Shown here: positions 30,021-41,693 of the stretch, piece by piece
Layout: each line of letters opens with the position of its first letter
How positions within the stretch are numbered: the stretch's first letter is position 1
From: Paroedura picta
Lineage: Eukaryota > Chordata > Lepidosauria > Squamata > Gekkonidae
Assembly (NCBI RefSeq): GCF_049243985.1
Contig: NC_135381.1
Location: forward strand, 18,463,345-18,527,344
DNA: 64,000 nt
Direction: 5' to 3'
The notes under the pieces: generated by a model
What the model was told of the DNA's origin: nothing
Databases searched by the model: none
The model's input: the letters and a program-made list of their open reading frames with translations, nothing else
Made by a program: the position numbers and the translations under genes

Positions 30021-30455
30021 GCAGTGTGGTGTAGTGGTTCAGAGCAACTGTCTCACATAATATGGAGAACTGGATTTGATTCATAGAATCATAGAGTTGG
30101 AAGGGGCCACGCAGGCCATCTAGTCCAACCCCCTGCTCAATGCAGGTTCAGCCCTAAGCATCCTAAAGCATCCAAGAAAAGTGTGCATCCAACCTTTGCT
30201 TGAAGACTGCCAGTGGGGGGGAGCTCACCACCTCCTTAGGCAGCCTAGTCCACTACTGAACTAATTCCCCACTCCTCCTCTACCTATAGTCAGCTGGATG
30301 ACCCTGGGTTAGTCACAATTCTCTCAGAGCTCTCTCATCCCCACCTTACTCACAGAGTGTCTGTTGTGGGGAGAGGAAAGGTAGGCAATTGGAAGGGGCT
30401 TTGAGACTCCTGCAGTGAAAACTGGTGTAGAAAAAACCCAGCTCTTCTTCTTTTG
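30021..30455 (+). repeat. Sauria-type SINE interrupted by a CR1 tail
   Basis: The tRNA head (GTGGTGTAGTGGTTCAGAGC) runs to about 30082. The body resumes at about 30265 with CCACTCCTCCTC and ends in CTTCTTCTTTT. It belongs to the subfamily without the extra GATATTCCTG segment. Confidence 0.8.
30083..30264 (-). mobile_element. CR1 LINE 3' end nested in a SINE
   Basis: On the minus strand it ends in the CR1 ATTCTATGATTCT repeats. The plus strand shows ATAGAATCATAGAGTTGG followed by CATCTAGTCCAACCCCCTGC. The same family is at 54976-55160. A short ATTC may be duplicated at both junctions. Confidence 0.82.
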
Positions 30456-30858
30456 TCCATTGGGTCAGTCCTCATACTTTTAGTCTTGCCCAGCCTTTCC
30501 TTTGTCCAGGGCCTTTCACTGGGTGTTTCTGAAAATTGGTCTTTACAGCATCTGTGTGCTATATCCATAGCGAGGTCAACAGATTGGCTTCTGGTATGGG
30601 AAGCTCCTTCCATACTGGATGCGAGAAGCCGAGAAGCTTAATAGCAATTGTTCTTTGTATAGCTTTGTCCATAGAAGCTAAGCATCCTCCTTGCATAGGA
30701 TTTTGGTCATCTCCACCACAATAGCACCAAGGCTGACTAGTGCTATTAACCACATACTGCAGAAGGGGATACAGAAGCTACAAAAACAATGACTTGCCTA
30801 AAAATGAGATCATAGTAGATGTGGGATCTGAACTGCCCGTATCACAAGATCTGTCAAA

Positions 30859-30994
30859 CAGGGGTAGTCAAACTGCGGCCCTCCAGATGTCCATGGACTA
30901 CAATTCCCATGAGCCTCTGCCAGCATTTGCTGGCAGGGGCTCATGGGAATTGTAGTCCATGGACATCTGGAGGGCCACAGTTTGACTATCCCTG
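30859..30994. mobile_element. Palindromic hAT-like MITE, 136 bp
   Basis: The full-length foldback runs from CAGGGGTAGTC to GACTATCCCTG, with 67-bp arms and a 2-bp centre. The few arm mismatches look like CpG decay. No matching 8-bp duplication remains. Confidence 0.85.
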
Positions 30995-32084
30995 TGAGTG
31001 AAGCCAGGAAAGCATGACTTCCCCAGCCCGCTCATGACTAAGGTGAGATTTGAACACAAGTCTTTCCAGCCTGAAGAACAGCTCTCTGGATGCAAACCAG
31101 GAAATACAGACATAGCATCACCCAAGGTATATAAATGTGAGGGGTGTTGTTAATCTTTCATTCACCCTTCCCACTCCCCTGTTACTAACAGCATTTCCAA
31201 CTCTTGTAGCAATAAAACAGAGAGCAAATTACAGGATGTGTCTGAGTTATGAGATGGAGAAGATGCCTTGTTCATCAGAAGTTATGCCACTAGCTGACAC
31301 CCAGCAACAGCTGACCTGCATTGCATTCACTCCCCCCCACACATCAGACACTTTGACAGCCCGGAAAATGTGATAACCTTATGACAAAAGCAAAACTGGA
31401 GAAGCAACTGTGCCGAGAAGCTTTGAGTCCAGCTGTGGTTCTCCCGGGTTTCTAGCACAAGCCTCTCCCCAGACCTTTTAACCAAAAGTATCAGTGAGGT
31501 AATCTGTTTTTTGAATAAAAGTTTTGTCTCCAACCTCAGGCCTTCCTAGGGCGATTTCTCTCTTCAGCAGACAGCTGGGGTGGCTATCCTGAGCATGCAG
31601 GCCTGTCTGAGCCCCTCTGGGAACTCCTCACCCACTTCCGTATTCTGGGGGACGTGAATGGATCCTTCGGCTGCCATCTGACCAATTGCACAAGCCTCTC
31701 AGAGGGAGAAAAAGTTGCCATTTTGCACATTCTACAGATTCCAGAAGTCCTCTACGGCAAATATAAACCTGCTACAAAATAGCAGAGCACATTCTTTGTC
31801 CCTAGTTCCTCTTGGGAGTGTCTGCTTGCTAGTCTCTTACTAGGGGTGTATATTTGTCAAGCAAACGTGGTTTGCAAGGAGTATCTCTTGATCATGGAAC
31901 AGCTGGTGGTGGGGTGGGATGGGAGGCAATGCTGGAGCCTTCTAATCTTCCTCTGGGACATGTGAATTGCTGTTTCATGAACAGCAGGTTCAAAGAGCCA
32001 GAGGCACATAGCCCATGCATGGAGACTGGGAAACTCCAGACCACGCTTTGCAGAGTTCCTGACAATTAGTAGTGGAGTATGTCT

Positions 32085-32215
32085 CGTAGGCCAGGGTTTT
32101 CAAAGTGACAGACATTCAGATGTGGTTTGCTATTTCCTGCTTCTGAGTCACACCCATCCAAATACCGACCCTGCTTAGCTTCCAAGATCTGATGAGATCA
32201 TTTAGCCTGACAATT
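32085..32215 (-). repeat. 5S rRNA-derived SINE remnant
   Basis: The plus strand shows ACCCTGCTTAGCTTCCAAGA and TCAGATGTGGTTTGCTATTT, the reverse complement of the 5S-like GAAGCTAAGCAGGG box and its downstream body. Compare the copy at 59759-59955. Confidence 0.6.
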
Positions 32216-33194
32216 ACCATCCCCATAAAACCCTCTTGGCTGGCTGCTTGTGGTAGCCCAGTTCATCAAGAACTGCAGGTATCTGGTGCATGAGAGGTGC
32301 AGAGCACAGATTAAATGCAATAGAAAGTACAAGACAGAAATGTAAAATTGAATAGTGAATGGGAGAAATGGTGGTGATCACTACCATTTTGCTTTGCAAG
32401 CTGAGCACACAAATGCACACACGGATGTCATGTTGAGCTGTGCACAGAATTCTAAGATCTGAGAAAAACCACCTTTTCAATAGGGGTGTGAAACTGTTGA
32501 CTGACTTGGAGATCAAAGAGAGGTGTGTCACTGGTCACTTGGGAGGCCATGGGTGCTAGCCAACTGCTTGCTATTAACACTTGCTCAACCACAGTCTGTA
32601 CAGTGGTTACTAGTGTGGCAAATGTCTTGCTTTTGCTGAGAGGAGGGAAGAAGTCTATGTTCCCAATGCCTAGGTTGTTGAGATTAAGTGCTGGGAATCT
32701 CCCAGCTGGAAGTCTCACCACCCTGGCATTGGCATTGATCGTGGCACCAAACAGTGTTTGCTTTTCAGGTGTGTATTTCAGCCAAGAAATCTGTTGTATT
32801 CTTACTGCACGGTGCGCCTCCCCCTCCCTTGCACAAGGTCAGGAGAAGAGATGCCACTCCCTGAGGCAGGAACAAACAGAGCCTGCAGGTCAGGGCTAGG
32901 CTGGAGCTAGAAGAATAGGGAGACCTGGAAGCCAGGAACTGCATGCCAGGCGGTGCCTTCTTTGGCTGCCTGGCATTTCCTTTCAGGAGAGCATCGGCAG
33001 ATGGTGGGGTCCCACCCAGACGTACCAAACCCCCTCTCAGGCTCTCTGTACTAATATCTTCCTTCTTTTGCAGCCATGTGCTAGGAGTTCACTTAGCTTG
33101 CCTATCTCAAGCTGAGATCCCTGAACAGGGCTCTGGGGAGGGGAAAACGGCACACCTGAGAAAGGGGAACCAGACAGCAAACCCTTACCATGCT

Positions 33195-33297
33195 ATGATC
33201 TATAACAAAATTTGATTCTTTGCTGGTCTTAAAATTGCCATTGGACTAGGATTTCGTTGTACTATTTCAGACCGATATGGCCACCCACTTGAATCAT
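33195..33297 (-). repeat. Sauropsid interspersed repeat fragment
   Basis: It contains TGCTGGTCTTAAAATTGCCA and CAGACCGATATGGCCACCC, the same order of blocks as in the fragments at 45603 and 48108. Confidence 0.4.
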
Positions 33298-34065
33298 GCT
33301 ATGATGTGTCATTCCAGAATTTATTTTCTTTTCTTTGAGGACTGATGAGGTTGCATGTGTAGGAGGGGATCGCATTAACAAGTATGTGCTTGGCCCAGAA
33401 GGAATGGTGTCTGGGATCTGCTTGTGAGGCTGACAGATGGCTGGCTGGGAACTGCTGATGGTGCCTGCTTCCTTACTTTCCTCAGGGAACCGTCCTCTGC
33501 TGCATGTGCTGGTGATACTCACCACCTAGCTATTGTGTGGCAGGAGCGTTCAGCTGCATGATGTTTGCATAGTCCTAATTTCCTGGAAAGGGAAAGGGCA
33601 TTTTTGGCAGGGCATTCCTATGATATCTTTGCTCTCCTCTTGTTGCTCTGCAGAAGTCTACAGAACTCTCTATGTAACTAGGTGCCTGCTGGAGGCCCTC
33701 CTTCCTCGGGTCAAAAGTGAACCAGATTAGGGTTCTTTACCCCCTTCTTCTGGGACCCCCATGTTTCCCTAAAAAGACCCCCAAAATCTGGTCACCAAAC
33801 CGGTCTCAGCAGACAGCTGCTGCCATGTTCCTTGCCAAAGTGTTGGCTGCCACTCAGAGCAATCTGCTCTGCCTGCACTGATCTGAATACCCAGAAACCC
33901 TATTCCTGCCTCATGCTCATGGCCACAGGGAGCACCCATGGGTTCCTGCCCTTTGCTCATTTTTGCCTGTACTCTTCTGGCCCGCTCAGACCAAAAACTT
34001 TCTTTGCCAAACCTTTGCATGGGAGGAGCTCCGAGCTCTCATCAGGTCTCTAGAATTCACTGCAA

Positions 34066-34230
34066 CTAGGGCTGCCAACTTCAGGTTGGGAATTTTCTGG
34101 AGACGTGGGGGAGCCTAGGAGAGTATAATGATCATCCAAAGTGGCCATTTTCTCCAGCGGAACCAATCTCTGTCATCTTGAGCTCAGTTGTAATTCCAGG
34201 AGAGCTCCAGGCCCCAACTGTGGCCCATTG
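34066..34230 (+). repeat. Non-autonomous DNA-transposon-like repeat
   Basis: It begins AGGGCTGCCAACTTCAGG and carries GGCCATTTTCTCCAGCGGAA and GTAATTCCAGGAGAGCTCCA, a block order familiar from squamate genomes. Related sequence in the other orientation ends the window at 63861-64000. Confidence 0.45.
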
Positions 34231-34379
34231 TGCAAGGGCCTGCTCCTCCACAGACCCGCCCTCACATGAAGATAGCGGGAAGCCAGGGCGGAGAAAAGCC
34301 TTCTTTCTTGCTGCTTGGCCCGAAGCTTGGCCAGGTGTCATGAAGGGGCCGGAGGAGTGAGATAGGGCGCCCAACGGGC

Positions 34380-35110
34380 CACGTGTCCCCAAGGCTTCTC
34401 CTTGCCCCCCCCCCCCCCCCAGAAGGCCAGTCGGTCTCGATCTGCGTGCGGAGAGGAGTGGGGCCAGAGCCGCTCGCCCTTGTAAACCTCCCGAAGGCGG
34501 CATGCCGCGGCTGCAGACCCCGAAGACACACCTGCTCCGGGGTCCCTCCGTCCGGGAGGGGCGAGGAGGCGGGGCCTGAGGAACCCCTCCCCCTTCCTCG
34601 GGGCGGCAGGAGCCGACAGATACGACCCGCGCGTGCGCAGGGGAGCCGGCTTCGTTGGTCCCGCCCGGCTGGCGCTGCTGTCCAAGGGGAGCGGAGGAAG
34701 AGCTGCGCATCCGAGAGCCGCCCGAGTCCTGGCCGGCCGAGCAGGTGCGCTGCGGGGGAATGCGAGCAGACCCCCGGGGCAGGGAAAGCGTCCTCCGTAG
34801 GGGCCCCTCCGCAGCCCCGCTCTAATTGCAGCAGCAGCAGCCGTCCCCGGAGCGGGCGGGTTGAGCATAGGGGGGGGGGGTGATGGGAGGCGCGGAGGGG
34901 TCTCCGCGGGCAGGATCCCGGCCCTTGGGTGGAAGCATCGGGCCTGCGCCACATCTCTGCTGTGTCAGTGAAGATGTGAGGGCGGAGCAGCCCATCCCCC
35001 GGGCCTCTGGCCTGGAGCCTGCCCTACGCCCCTGCTCCCCGCGCCCCCGACTCTGCGCCTGGGACGTCGGTTGGAGGCGGGAAACGATCGCCCTGCTCCG
35101 GAGAGAGTGA
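34380..35110 (+). promoter_or_regulatory. RAB9B: RAB9B CpG-island promoter and likely 5' non-coding exon
   Basis: The region is strongly CpG-rich, with GC boxes such as GGCGGGGCC (about 34570) and a good donor CAG|GTGCGC after 34744. A non-coding exon ending there would splice to the acceptor at 35518-35519 before the RAB9B start. A C16 run is at 34405-34420. The large minus-strand frames here are compositional. Confidence 0.5.
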
Positions 35111-35308
35111 AGCCTTTGCGGCTGCCCCCCCCCCCCCGGATACGCCCTTTCCTGCCATCTCGGTGCCCCCCCGCAGAGCTCGCAAGCTCAGGCTGGAATC
35201 CCCTGGAAAGGGGTGGAGAGCCTCCCCAGGCAGAGAGGCGGGCCGTGGGGCGTCCCCTCCCCCTCCAGGAGTTGCCCTCCCCCCCCTTCCTCTTGCTTCT
35301 CTCCTGAG

Positions 35309-35444
35309 CAGGGGTAGTCAAACTGCGTCCCTCCAGATGTCCATGGACTACAATTCCCATGAGCCCCTGCCAGTGAATGCTGGCAGGGGCTCATGGGAAT
35401 TGTAGTCCATGGACATCTGGAGGGACGCAGTTTGACAACCCCTG
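35309..35444. mobile_element. Palindromic hAT-like MITE in RAB9B 5' intron
   Basis: The 136-bp foldback runs from CAGGGGTAGTC to ACAACCCCTG and carries the GCGTCCCTCC arm variant on both arms. It ends 75 bases before the RAB9B coding exon. Complementarity extends 10 more bases into both flanks. Confidence 0.87.
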
Positions 35445-35528
35445 CTCAGGAGAGTGCATCATTCTCCCCCCCCACACACACACTGCTGCACCTTACTTCT
35501 GTGGGTCTCCTTGTTGCAGGCCGTGGCC

Positions 35529-36134
35529 ATGAGTGGGAAGTCGCTGCTGCTGAAGGTGATTCTCCTGGGGGATGGCGGCGTCGGGAAGAGCTCCCTCATG
35601 AACCGCTACGTCACCAACAAGTTTGACTCCCAAGCGTTCCACACTATTGGGGTGGAGTTCCTCAACCGGGACTTGGAGGTGGACGGGCGCTTTGTGACCC
35701 TCCAGATTTGGGACACGGCGGGCCAGGAGCGTTTCAAGAGCCTGCGGACCCCCTTTTACAGGGGGGCGGACTGCTGCCTGCTGACCTTCAGCGTAGACGA
35801 TCGCCAGAGCTTTGAGAATCTGGGCCACTGGCAGAAGGAGTTTATCTGCTATGCCAACGTGAAGGATCCTGACCACTTCCCTTTCGTTGTGCTGGGCAAC
35901 AAGGTGGACAAGGTGGACAGGCAAGTCGCCACCGAAGAAGCCCAAGCCTGGTGCTTGGAAAATGGAAATTACCCCTATCTGGAGACCAGCGCCAAGGATG
36001 ACACAAACGTGGCCATGGCCTTTGAGGAAGCGGTTCGGCAGGTGTTGGCTGTGGAGGAGCAGCTGGAGCACTGTATGCTGGGCCACACCATTGACCTTCA
36101 CTCCGGCACCAAGTCAGGGTCGTCTTGCTGTTGA
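35529..36134 (+). CDS. RAB9B: RAB9B small GTPase (complete, 201 aa)
   Basis: Rab-family GTPase of the Rab9 type, acting in late endosome to trans-Golgi transport. The whole CDS is in one exon, as in mammals, after an acceptor AG at 35518-35519. The ATG gives MSGKSLLLKVILLGDGGVGK. An upstream in-frame extension exists but is intronic. The P-loop GDGGVGKS is at residues 14-21, DTAGQ at 62-66, NKVD at 124-127, SAK at 154-156 and the C-terminal double cysteine for geranylgeranylation at 200-201. All GTP-binding motifs are intact and the length equals the mammalian protein. RAB9B is chosen over RAB9A because of the neighbours PLP1 (convergent) and TMSB15. Confidence 0.95.
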   Translation: MSGKSLLLKVILLGDGGVGKSSLMNRYVTNKFDSQAFHTIGVEFLNRDLEVDGRFVTLQIWDTAGQERFKSLRTPFYRGADCCLLTFSVDDRQSFENLGHWQKEFICYANVKDPDHFPFVVLGNKVDKVDRQVATEEAQAWCLENGNYPYLETSAKDDTNVAMAFEEAVRQVLAVEEQLEHCMLGHTIDLHSGTKSGSSCC

Positions 36135-37219
36135 GAGCAGCCACACAGCAGAAGCCAGGGCCTTGCACTAGACACCCACCCCGCAGTAGAGGTTCCACAG
36201 GAAGCCCTTAGAACGTAGTCAGGAAAGGCAGACAAGAGGCCCAGCGACAGCCGGAGTTAGCCGTTCTTCTGTCTTAGCATCCCTAATATCTTGGGCACAA
36301 CACCAAATCAAATAGAGTTATCGTTTGTTGTATGGGCCAGAGCTGCCAATGAGGTGTGTGGCTAGCACTGTAGACATTCCGCAAAGTATTTCATGAACTG
36401 GAAAACTGTACTCTGCTGCCCTCCAGGATGTCCCTAAGGTGGCTGGGGAAAGCCAGCCAGAGAGAAAAGAAAAGGGGGAGCGGATCCAGGGTTCCCGAGC
36501 CATGAACTGTTCTGGTGGTGCTGAGCACAGGAGTCACAACCCTACAGTTTGGCTTTATTATATGGGGACTGGGTGGGAATGAAAGAAGTGTGAGAGGGGA
36601 CGCTTAGGGCTTGTGTGTGTGTGTGTGTATATGTGTACACATGCATGTCCATGATGAGCAGGAGACACTGCTTGGAGGTACAGTCACTTGTATCTTGGGA
36701 TCTCACAGGGCAGGGTGGTGGTGGTGCCTGGAGCAGAGGCTGGACAACTCCATTCTTTTGCCTCTTTCTGACCCATCCTGCCCTTTCTAGCTTGTGCCCT
36801 CTGCCCTGCTTCAGCACCATCCTTCTTGAGTCTCTCTGGGACCCAGTGGGCAGAGAATGGCTGTAGTGACCAGTGCTCAGTAGCCTACATTGCAAAGTTG
36901 CCAGCCCACTGAACCTTTGAAAAGGAAGCTCTGTGTGTGTTGTCTGTGTGTGTGAGAGAGAGAGAGAATGTGGCATCCTCTGGGCATCACTCCTGTCCGG
37001 TGTGTGAAGGAGATGCTTGTGCTTCCTCCTTGCCTGGAAGTGCTGCTTGTCTGCTGCAGCTTGAGGTATCCCCGCATGGACTCTGCTTCACCTCTTGGGA
37101 AAGACAGATTTGCAAGGAGTTGGGTCCCAGATCTGGACTTTTATGTGGTGGTTCTTAGGGAAGTTTCCCAACATCTTCCTCTCTCCAAGAGGAGTTGAAT
37201 GACTAGGGATGTTTTGAAG

Positions 37220-37355
37220 CAGGGGTAGTCAAACTGCGTCCCTCCAGATGTCCATGGACTACAATTCCCATGAGCCCCTGCCAGCTTTCGCTGGCAGGGG
37301 CTCATGGGAATTGTAGTCCATGGACATCTGGAGGGATGCAGTTTGACTACCCTTG
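37220..37355. mobile_element. Palindromic hAT-like MITE with perfect TSD
   Basis: The 136-bp foldback is flanked on both sides by TTTTGAAG (37212-37219 and 37356-37363). It carries the GCGTCCC variant on the left arm and its near partner on the right. It lies in the probable RAB9B 3' UTR. Confidence 0.9.
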
Positions 37356-37665
37356 TTTTGAAGGTTCCTCAGCAACTGGGATTTTTTGTGGTGTACGAAC
37401 AGAATCCATGCCTTTCCCAGGCACTGTGTTTATTTTCCTCTCAAAAGAGAGAACCGACTTATTTCCCCTGGGGGAAAGAGTGGGGTAATTAAAAGTTTAT
37501 TCCGGACCTGCTGCCTTTCCGACATTGTTTTGGTTCTGGGCAGGCTGTAACGGGAGAGGAACACGCCAAACTCCTGCTGTGTTCCGTACGCATTTTGTTG
37601 CGAAGTTTGGGGACAGCTTTTAAGTGGGGCTTGAAAGTGGCTGGGCTTTAGATGGGAAAATTCCA

Positions 37666-37787
37666 GAGAGGTATCCATGTTAGTCTGCTGTAGCAAACTA
37701 AAACAGAAGCCAAGTGGCACCTTATAGACTAAGACGCTTGAATAAATGTTAGTATTTAAGGTGTCACCAGACTTCTGCTTCATACAG
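37666..37787 (+). repeat. Sauropsid interspersed repeat fragment
   Basis: It contains GGTATCCATGTTAGTCTGCT and AAGTGGCACCTTATAGACTA, the forward orientation of the family seen at 29030, 33195, 45603 and 48108. Confidence 0.45.
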
Positions 37788-38055
37788 GAAACTCTGCGTC
37801 ACAGCCCATGAATCGGTGTCAGTGCACTCGGGTCAGCTACCTTCCCCCTACAGCCTTGAATTACGCCGAATGCAGTGGAGCAGAAATGCAGCAGCTGTCC
37901 TAGGAAAGAACTACCCTGCCAAGGCCTCAGAACAGCTGTGAGGGGTCACAGCCACTGGGGGCCCTCTTCTTGCCATATTCTGCTAAGCGGTGGCTGCATT
38001 TGCTTGGTATCTTGTAACTTGATTCCTTTCTGTTCTGCTCTGCACAATTAGTGCC

Positions 38056-38111
38056 ATAAATTTACCATAGAAAATGCTGAGTGATAAATTTACCATAGAA
38101 AATGCTGAGTG
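38056..38111 (+). repeat. 28-bp exact tandem duplication
   Basis: Units 38056-38083 and 38084-38111 are identical and begin ATAAATTTACCATAG. The lack of divergence implies a recent event. Confidence 0.95.
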
Positions 38112-39020
38112 ATGCGTGTGTTCCCTCTGCAGGAAGTCCTGGAAATTGTAGCCCATCCTTGCATGGAAGAATAGACCTCTAGGTGCAAAGCTATTACGAT
38201 TTAATTTTATTTTTTGCTTAAAAGGGCTGAGGCCAGGGATCCTTCCCTGCTGCAAATAAGGGAAAGTTTGTGTATGTGAGACTCTTCCCTCCCCAAGTTC
38301 AGAAACTGCTGGTTTCTCATCTTCTGCCTTCTTTGCTCTTAGAAATAGGTTGCCAGTCTTAAGTGGTTTGGACTGCTTGGTTGCAAGCTGTGTCGGGCTG
38401 GTTTCTGAAGCAGTCCTGCTGTTGATGAAGCCAAAATCTCTTCTCTTGCAGACCCAGTTGGGTGCTATTTTGACACGTCTCACCTTCTGGGCTGTGACCT
38501 GTGGTGTCTCCACAAAAGAAAGGGAGGCAGTTGCTGTGGGGCCAATGCATGGCGTGGGTTGTCCAGAGTGTGTGTGGACAGAAGTGAGAAAATGTCCAGT
38601 TTTGTGAACTGAACCATGTGTGTTGATACTTTGTGAACTCAGAAGCTTATACTTTGGCACCTTCAATTACTAGACATTTCCCTTTATGTCCAGATTTAAT
38701 AATATTTTGGTTGGGACCATGTATTTTTTACATTCATTTTTTAAAATCTAACATTTTTAGTGCTTAATTTATTTCAGAGCGCAGCTGATGTCTATTGAGA
38801 GACACACAGTGGAGGATTTTGCTTTGCAAGCCCTTATTCCCAGTTGCTTGCTTCACCTGACCAGAGATTCTCTTCTCTCTCTGTGACTCTCCCATGGGTG
38901 CTCCTGCACTTTAGACGAGTCAGGAATGTTAAGTGGCAGGACTGAGACTTATTGATACCAATAAAATGTGAATGTATTTAAGGAAATGACAAACCTCCAT
39001 GTGTTTTTGTTCATGAAAAG

Positions 39021-39330
39021 AGCAGAGTTTGATGCAGTGGTTAGGAGTGTGGACTTCTAATCTGGCAAGCTGGGTTCAGTTCTGCACTCTCCCACATGCA
39101 GCCAGCTGGTTGACCTTGGGCTCGCCACAGCACTGATTAAAACTGTTATGACTGAGCAGTGATATCAGGGCTCTCTCAGCCTTACCCATGTCACAGAGTG
39201 TCTGTTGTGGGGAGAGGAAAGGGAAGGCGATTGTAAGCCGCTTTGAGCCTCCTTTGGGTAGAGAAAAGTGGCATATAAGAACCAACTCTCTTCTTCTTCT
39301 TCTTCTGCTCCTTCTCCTTTTTCTTCTTCT
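39021..39330 (+). repeat. Sauria-type SINE, full length
   Basis: It runs from a tRNA-like head (AGTTTGATGCAGTGGTTAGG) to a (CTT)n tail and has the extra segment ACTGAGCAGTGATATCAGG. A second short copy of the tail (AAGAACCAACTCTTCTTC) follows at about 39351-39377. Confidence 0.87.
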
Positions 39331-39559
39331 AAAGACAGGTTAGAGCACTGATAAGAACCAACTCTTCTTCTTCTTCACATGATGCAAATCCATGGTCAAG
39401 CATGGCCAGTTGCACCAAGTATGCCTGAGGCCTCTGTGGTTGCACCCAAGAGCTAGCAGTGGGGCAGTCTGAAATGGCTTCTTCTGTTGTGTTGCAGCCC
39501 AGAGAACAGGTGGAAGCAAAAGCTTCATGGGAAATGGATTCTGTGAGATTTCATGCTCT

Positions 39560-40043
39560 GAGTATGGGTACTTCAAGAGTTTGGAGCATGTTCTATGCAA
39601 AGAAAGGCTGAAGCCTCTGGGACTACTCAGTTTTTTAAAACGCTGAGTAGGGGGACATAATAGAGGTTGACATAATGCCACAGAGTACATGGAAAATGGG
39701 TACCAAGAATTATCTCCTCCCATGATGCAAAAAAATACAGATACTGAATGATACTGATGAGCAATAGGTTCAAAACGACAAAATACTTCTTCATGCAACA
39801 TTGGGAGATTACACATATTCCTGGAGGATATTAGTGGTTGAATCATGATGTTTAATGGGAACTGAGGTCCTTGAGGCAGTAACTCTTTGAATATATGTTC
39901 ATAGAGCCGTCTATGGGAGGTTTGGCTTTCATGCTTTGCTTATAGGCCCTCTGGGGCATTTGGCCACTGCGGGAAACAGGATGCTCTACCAGATGGAGCA
40001 CTGGTCTGATCCAGTAGGGGTTGTCTTATGTTCACTGTTCTTT
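39560..40043 (+). mobile_element. LINE 3' end (L2/CR1 group)
   Basis: It ends with GGCATTTGGCCACTGCGGGA, then AGGATGCTCTACCAGATGGA and TCTGATCCAGTAGG, then CTTATGTTC, a familiar squamate LINE 3' end. The interior matches the 510-825 remnant in type. Confidence 0.6.
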
Positions 40044-41693
40044 ATGGCCCATCCATTGAGGTCCACTCTTAAGAGAGTTCTCCATGGATTTGTGTTTTGG
40101 TTTGAACAGGGAGAATTAGCTGCTCATTCCAGCCACAAGGAGGAGATTGAAGATCAGGGTCTGGAGCAATAAACCACTATGTTGAAAGTGGGATTAAGTC
40201 TACTGGGTATTTCAGAGCCTACTTTTAGCACATAACTGTTCGCTGATCAAAACACCAGAAGCAGGTGACATTCCACCATTAAGTGGGGGCAATCCTTGGC
40301 TGAAGCCTTTTTTGCTGTTTTCTCATTCTTACGTACCCAGACATCTTGTTGCAGTTACATTTCTCACTGAATTGGCTGGTCAACTATAGAGTGATGGTGT
40401 TATCACTAGGAAGAATTTTACTCTGAATTGATGAGCTTAAACAGCCACCACAAATAATCAGCCCCTGGATTTCTGTCCCCACACTGATACCTTCTAGCCA
40501 TCTGGCTGTTTGCTCAGGCAGCTGAAAGCGGCTGAGCTTCGCTTCAGCTGTGGAGCTAAAACCATACCCCCAAGATATGTTAATTATTTTATTGCACCAT
40601 GGTAGATTCTGGTGCAGGGATCTAGAAAGTGCTGAAACCACAAACCATGAATTAATTTGGGATAATTATCTGCCTCTTTCTGCCTAAAGGTACCTGAAGA
40701 CCTGTGCAGTGTATTCAAGAGCAATACTTGCAGCTCTAGGGATCGTTCTGTACAGATAGCTGTGAGCCCACAACAGAGTGAGGTGTGATCGTCACTAAGC
40801 CAGGAAGCTGATGCTTGCAGGCATGGAAACAGCAAAGAACAGTGTTATCTGTTAAATTTATATTCCTCCATTATGGAACTCAAAACTTGCAGTACAAAGA
40901 AAAGGAAGTTGCAAAAGACCTTCAGTATGGGCAGTGCATTATGCTTCTGCCCACCATACTCTATATCCTAGATATGCCACTTTTATTTCGGTGCTGGCCC
41001 CTGTCCAGAGAGACCCTGCTGTCGCTCCTTCAATGTCAACTTCTCCGTGCTTGAAGCACAGGAGCCATTCTTGGCTCTGAAGAGTCTTGGCTTTCCATAC
41101 ACTCCCTTGGTGCTATTGAAGTTGCCCCTGACACCCCACCCCCCAGAGGGGAGCAGCCTGTTTGGGGAGTGAGAGAGCGGGCCTTGTTTACATGGTTCAT
41201 TCCTGATTCTTAGCCAGTCTTAACACCCACAGGGTCCTTTATGTGTAGAGAAAGAGCGGTTGTGGCATGTGGGAGAGCTGTGGACAATGTGCTCGATTGA
41301 TGGACCCACACGGTCCTTTTGGCGTGGGTGCGAAGTACGGAGATTAGGGCTGGAAGATGGGGCGGGGCAGGAGCTGGGCAGAAGGGAGAAGAGTGTTTTC
41401 ATTCTGGGAAGGGCCTTCAGATTCTTCGGTCATGTGATGATGGTCCGGGGACTGTTTACTTATCTGTGCAGGAAGAAGCCATATTGAAGAAGAAATAGGC
41501 AGGTTCATCTCGCACTTCTCTTGAGGGTCGCTCACATTTTCTCAGCATAGGACGAAAATATTTCGTTGCTATGACACACTGACGGTTCCACTCCGTTTTT
41601 ACTGGGTGTTGCTGTATAACACTCAAAATAGCAGATAATGCCCCTAATTGGCTAGTGCCTGTGATATTGTGGGTAAATGGCAACACTCTAGCA

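Larger units (their letters stand above)
24191..34300. other. 10-kb gene-free interval TMSB15-RAB9B
   Basis: I find no host coding exon here on either strand. It contains three palindromic hAT-like copies (25394, about 28900, 30859), a tRNA SINE (28655), a SINE split by CR1 (30021-30455), a 5S-derived SINE remnant (about 32085-32215), smaller repeats, and a G15 run at 27621-27635. The longest frames lack family resemblance. Confidence 0.6.
36135..38985 (+). other. RAB9B: Likely RAB9B 3' UTR
   Basis: A canonical AATAAA at 38960-38965 would give a long 3' UTR of about 2.8 kb. An earlier AATAAA at about 37741 is possible but lies in a repeat. The stretch includes a (GT)n tract (about 36612-36628), a palindromic MITE (37220-37355), an interspersed repeat and a 28-bp exact tandem duplication (38056-38111). 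Confidence 0.4.

Noticed and set aside
32452-32721. 89-residue minus-strand frame with regular composition
   Set aside because: I could not relate it to any family. There is no start context, splice signal or second exon, so no gene is called.
34262-34954. 230- and 204-residue minus-strand frames upstream of RAB9B
   Set aside because: CpG-island shadows in overlapping frames with no recognisable domain.
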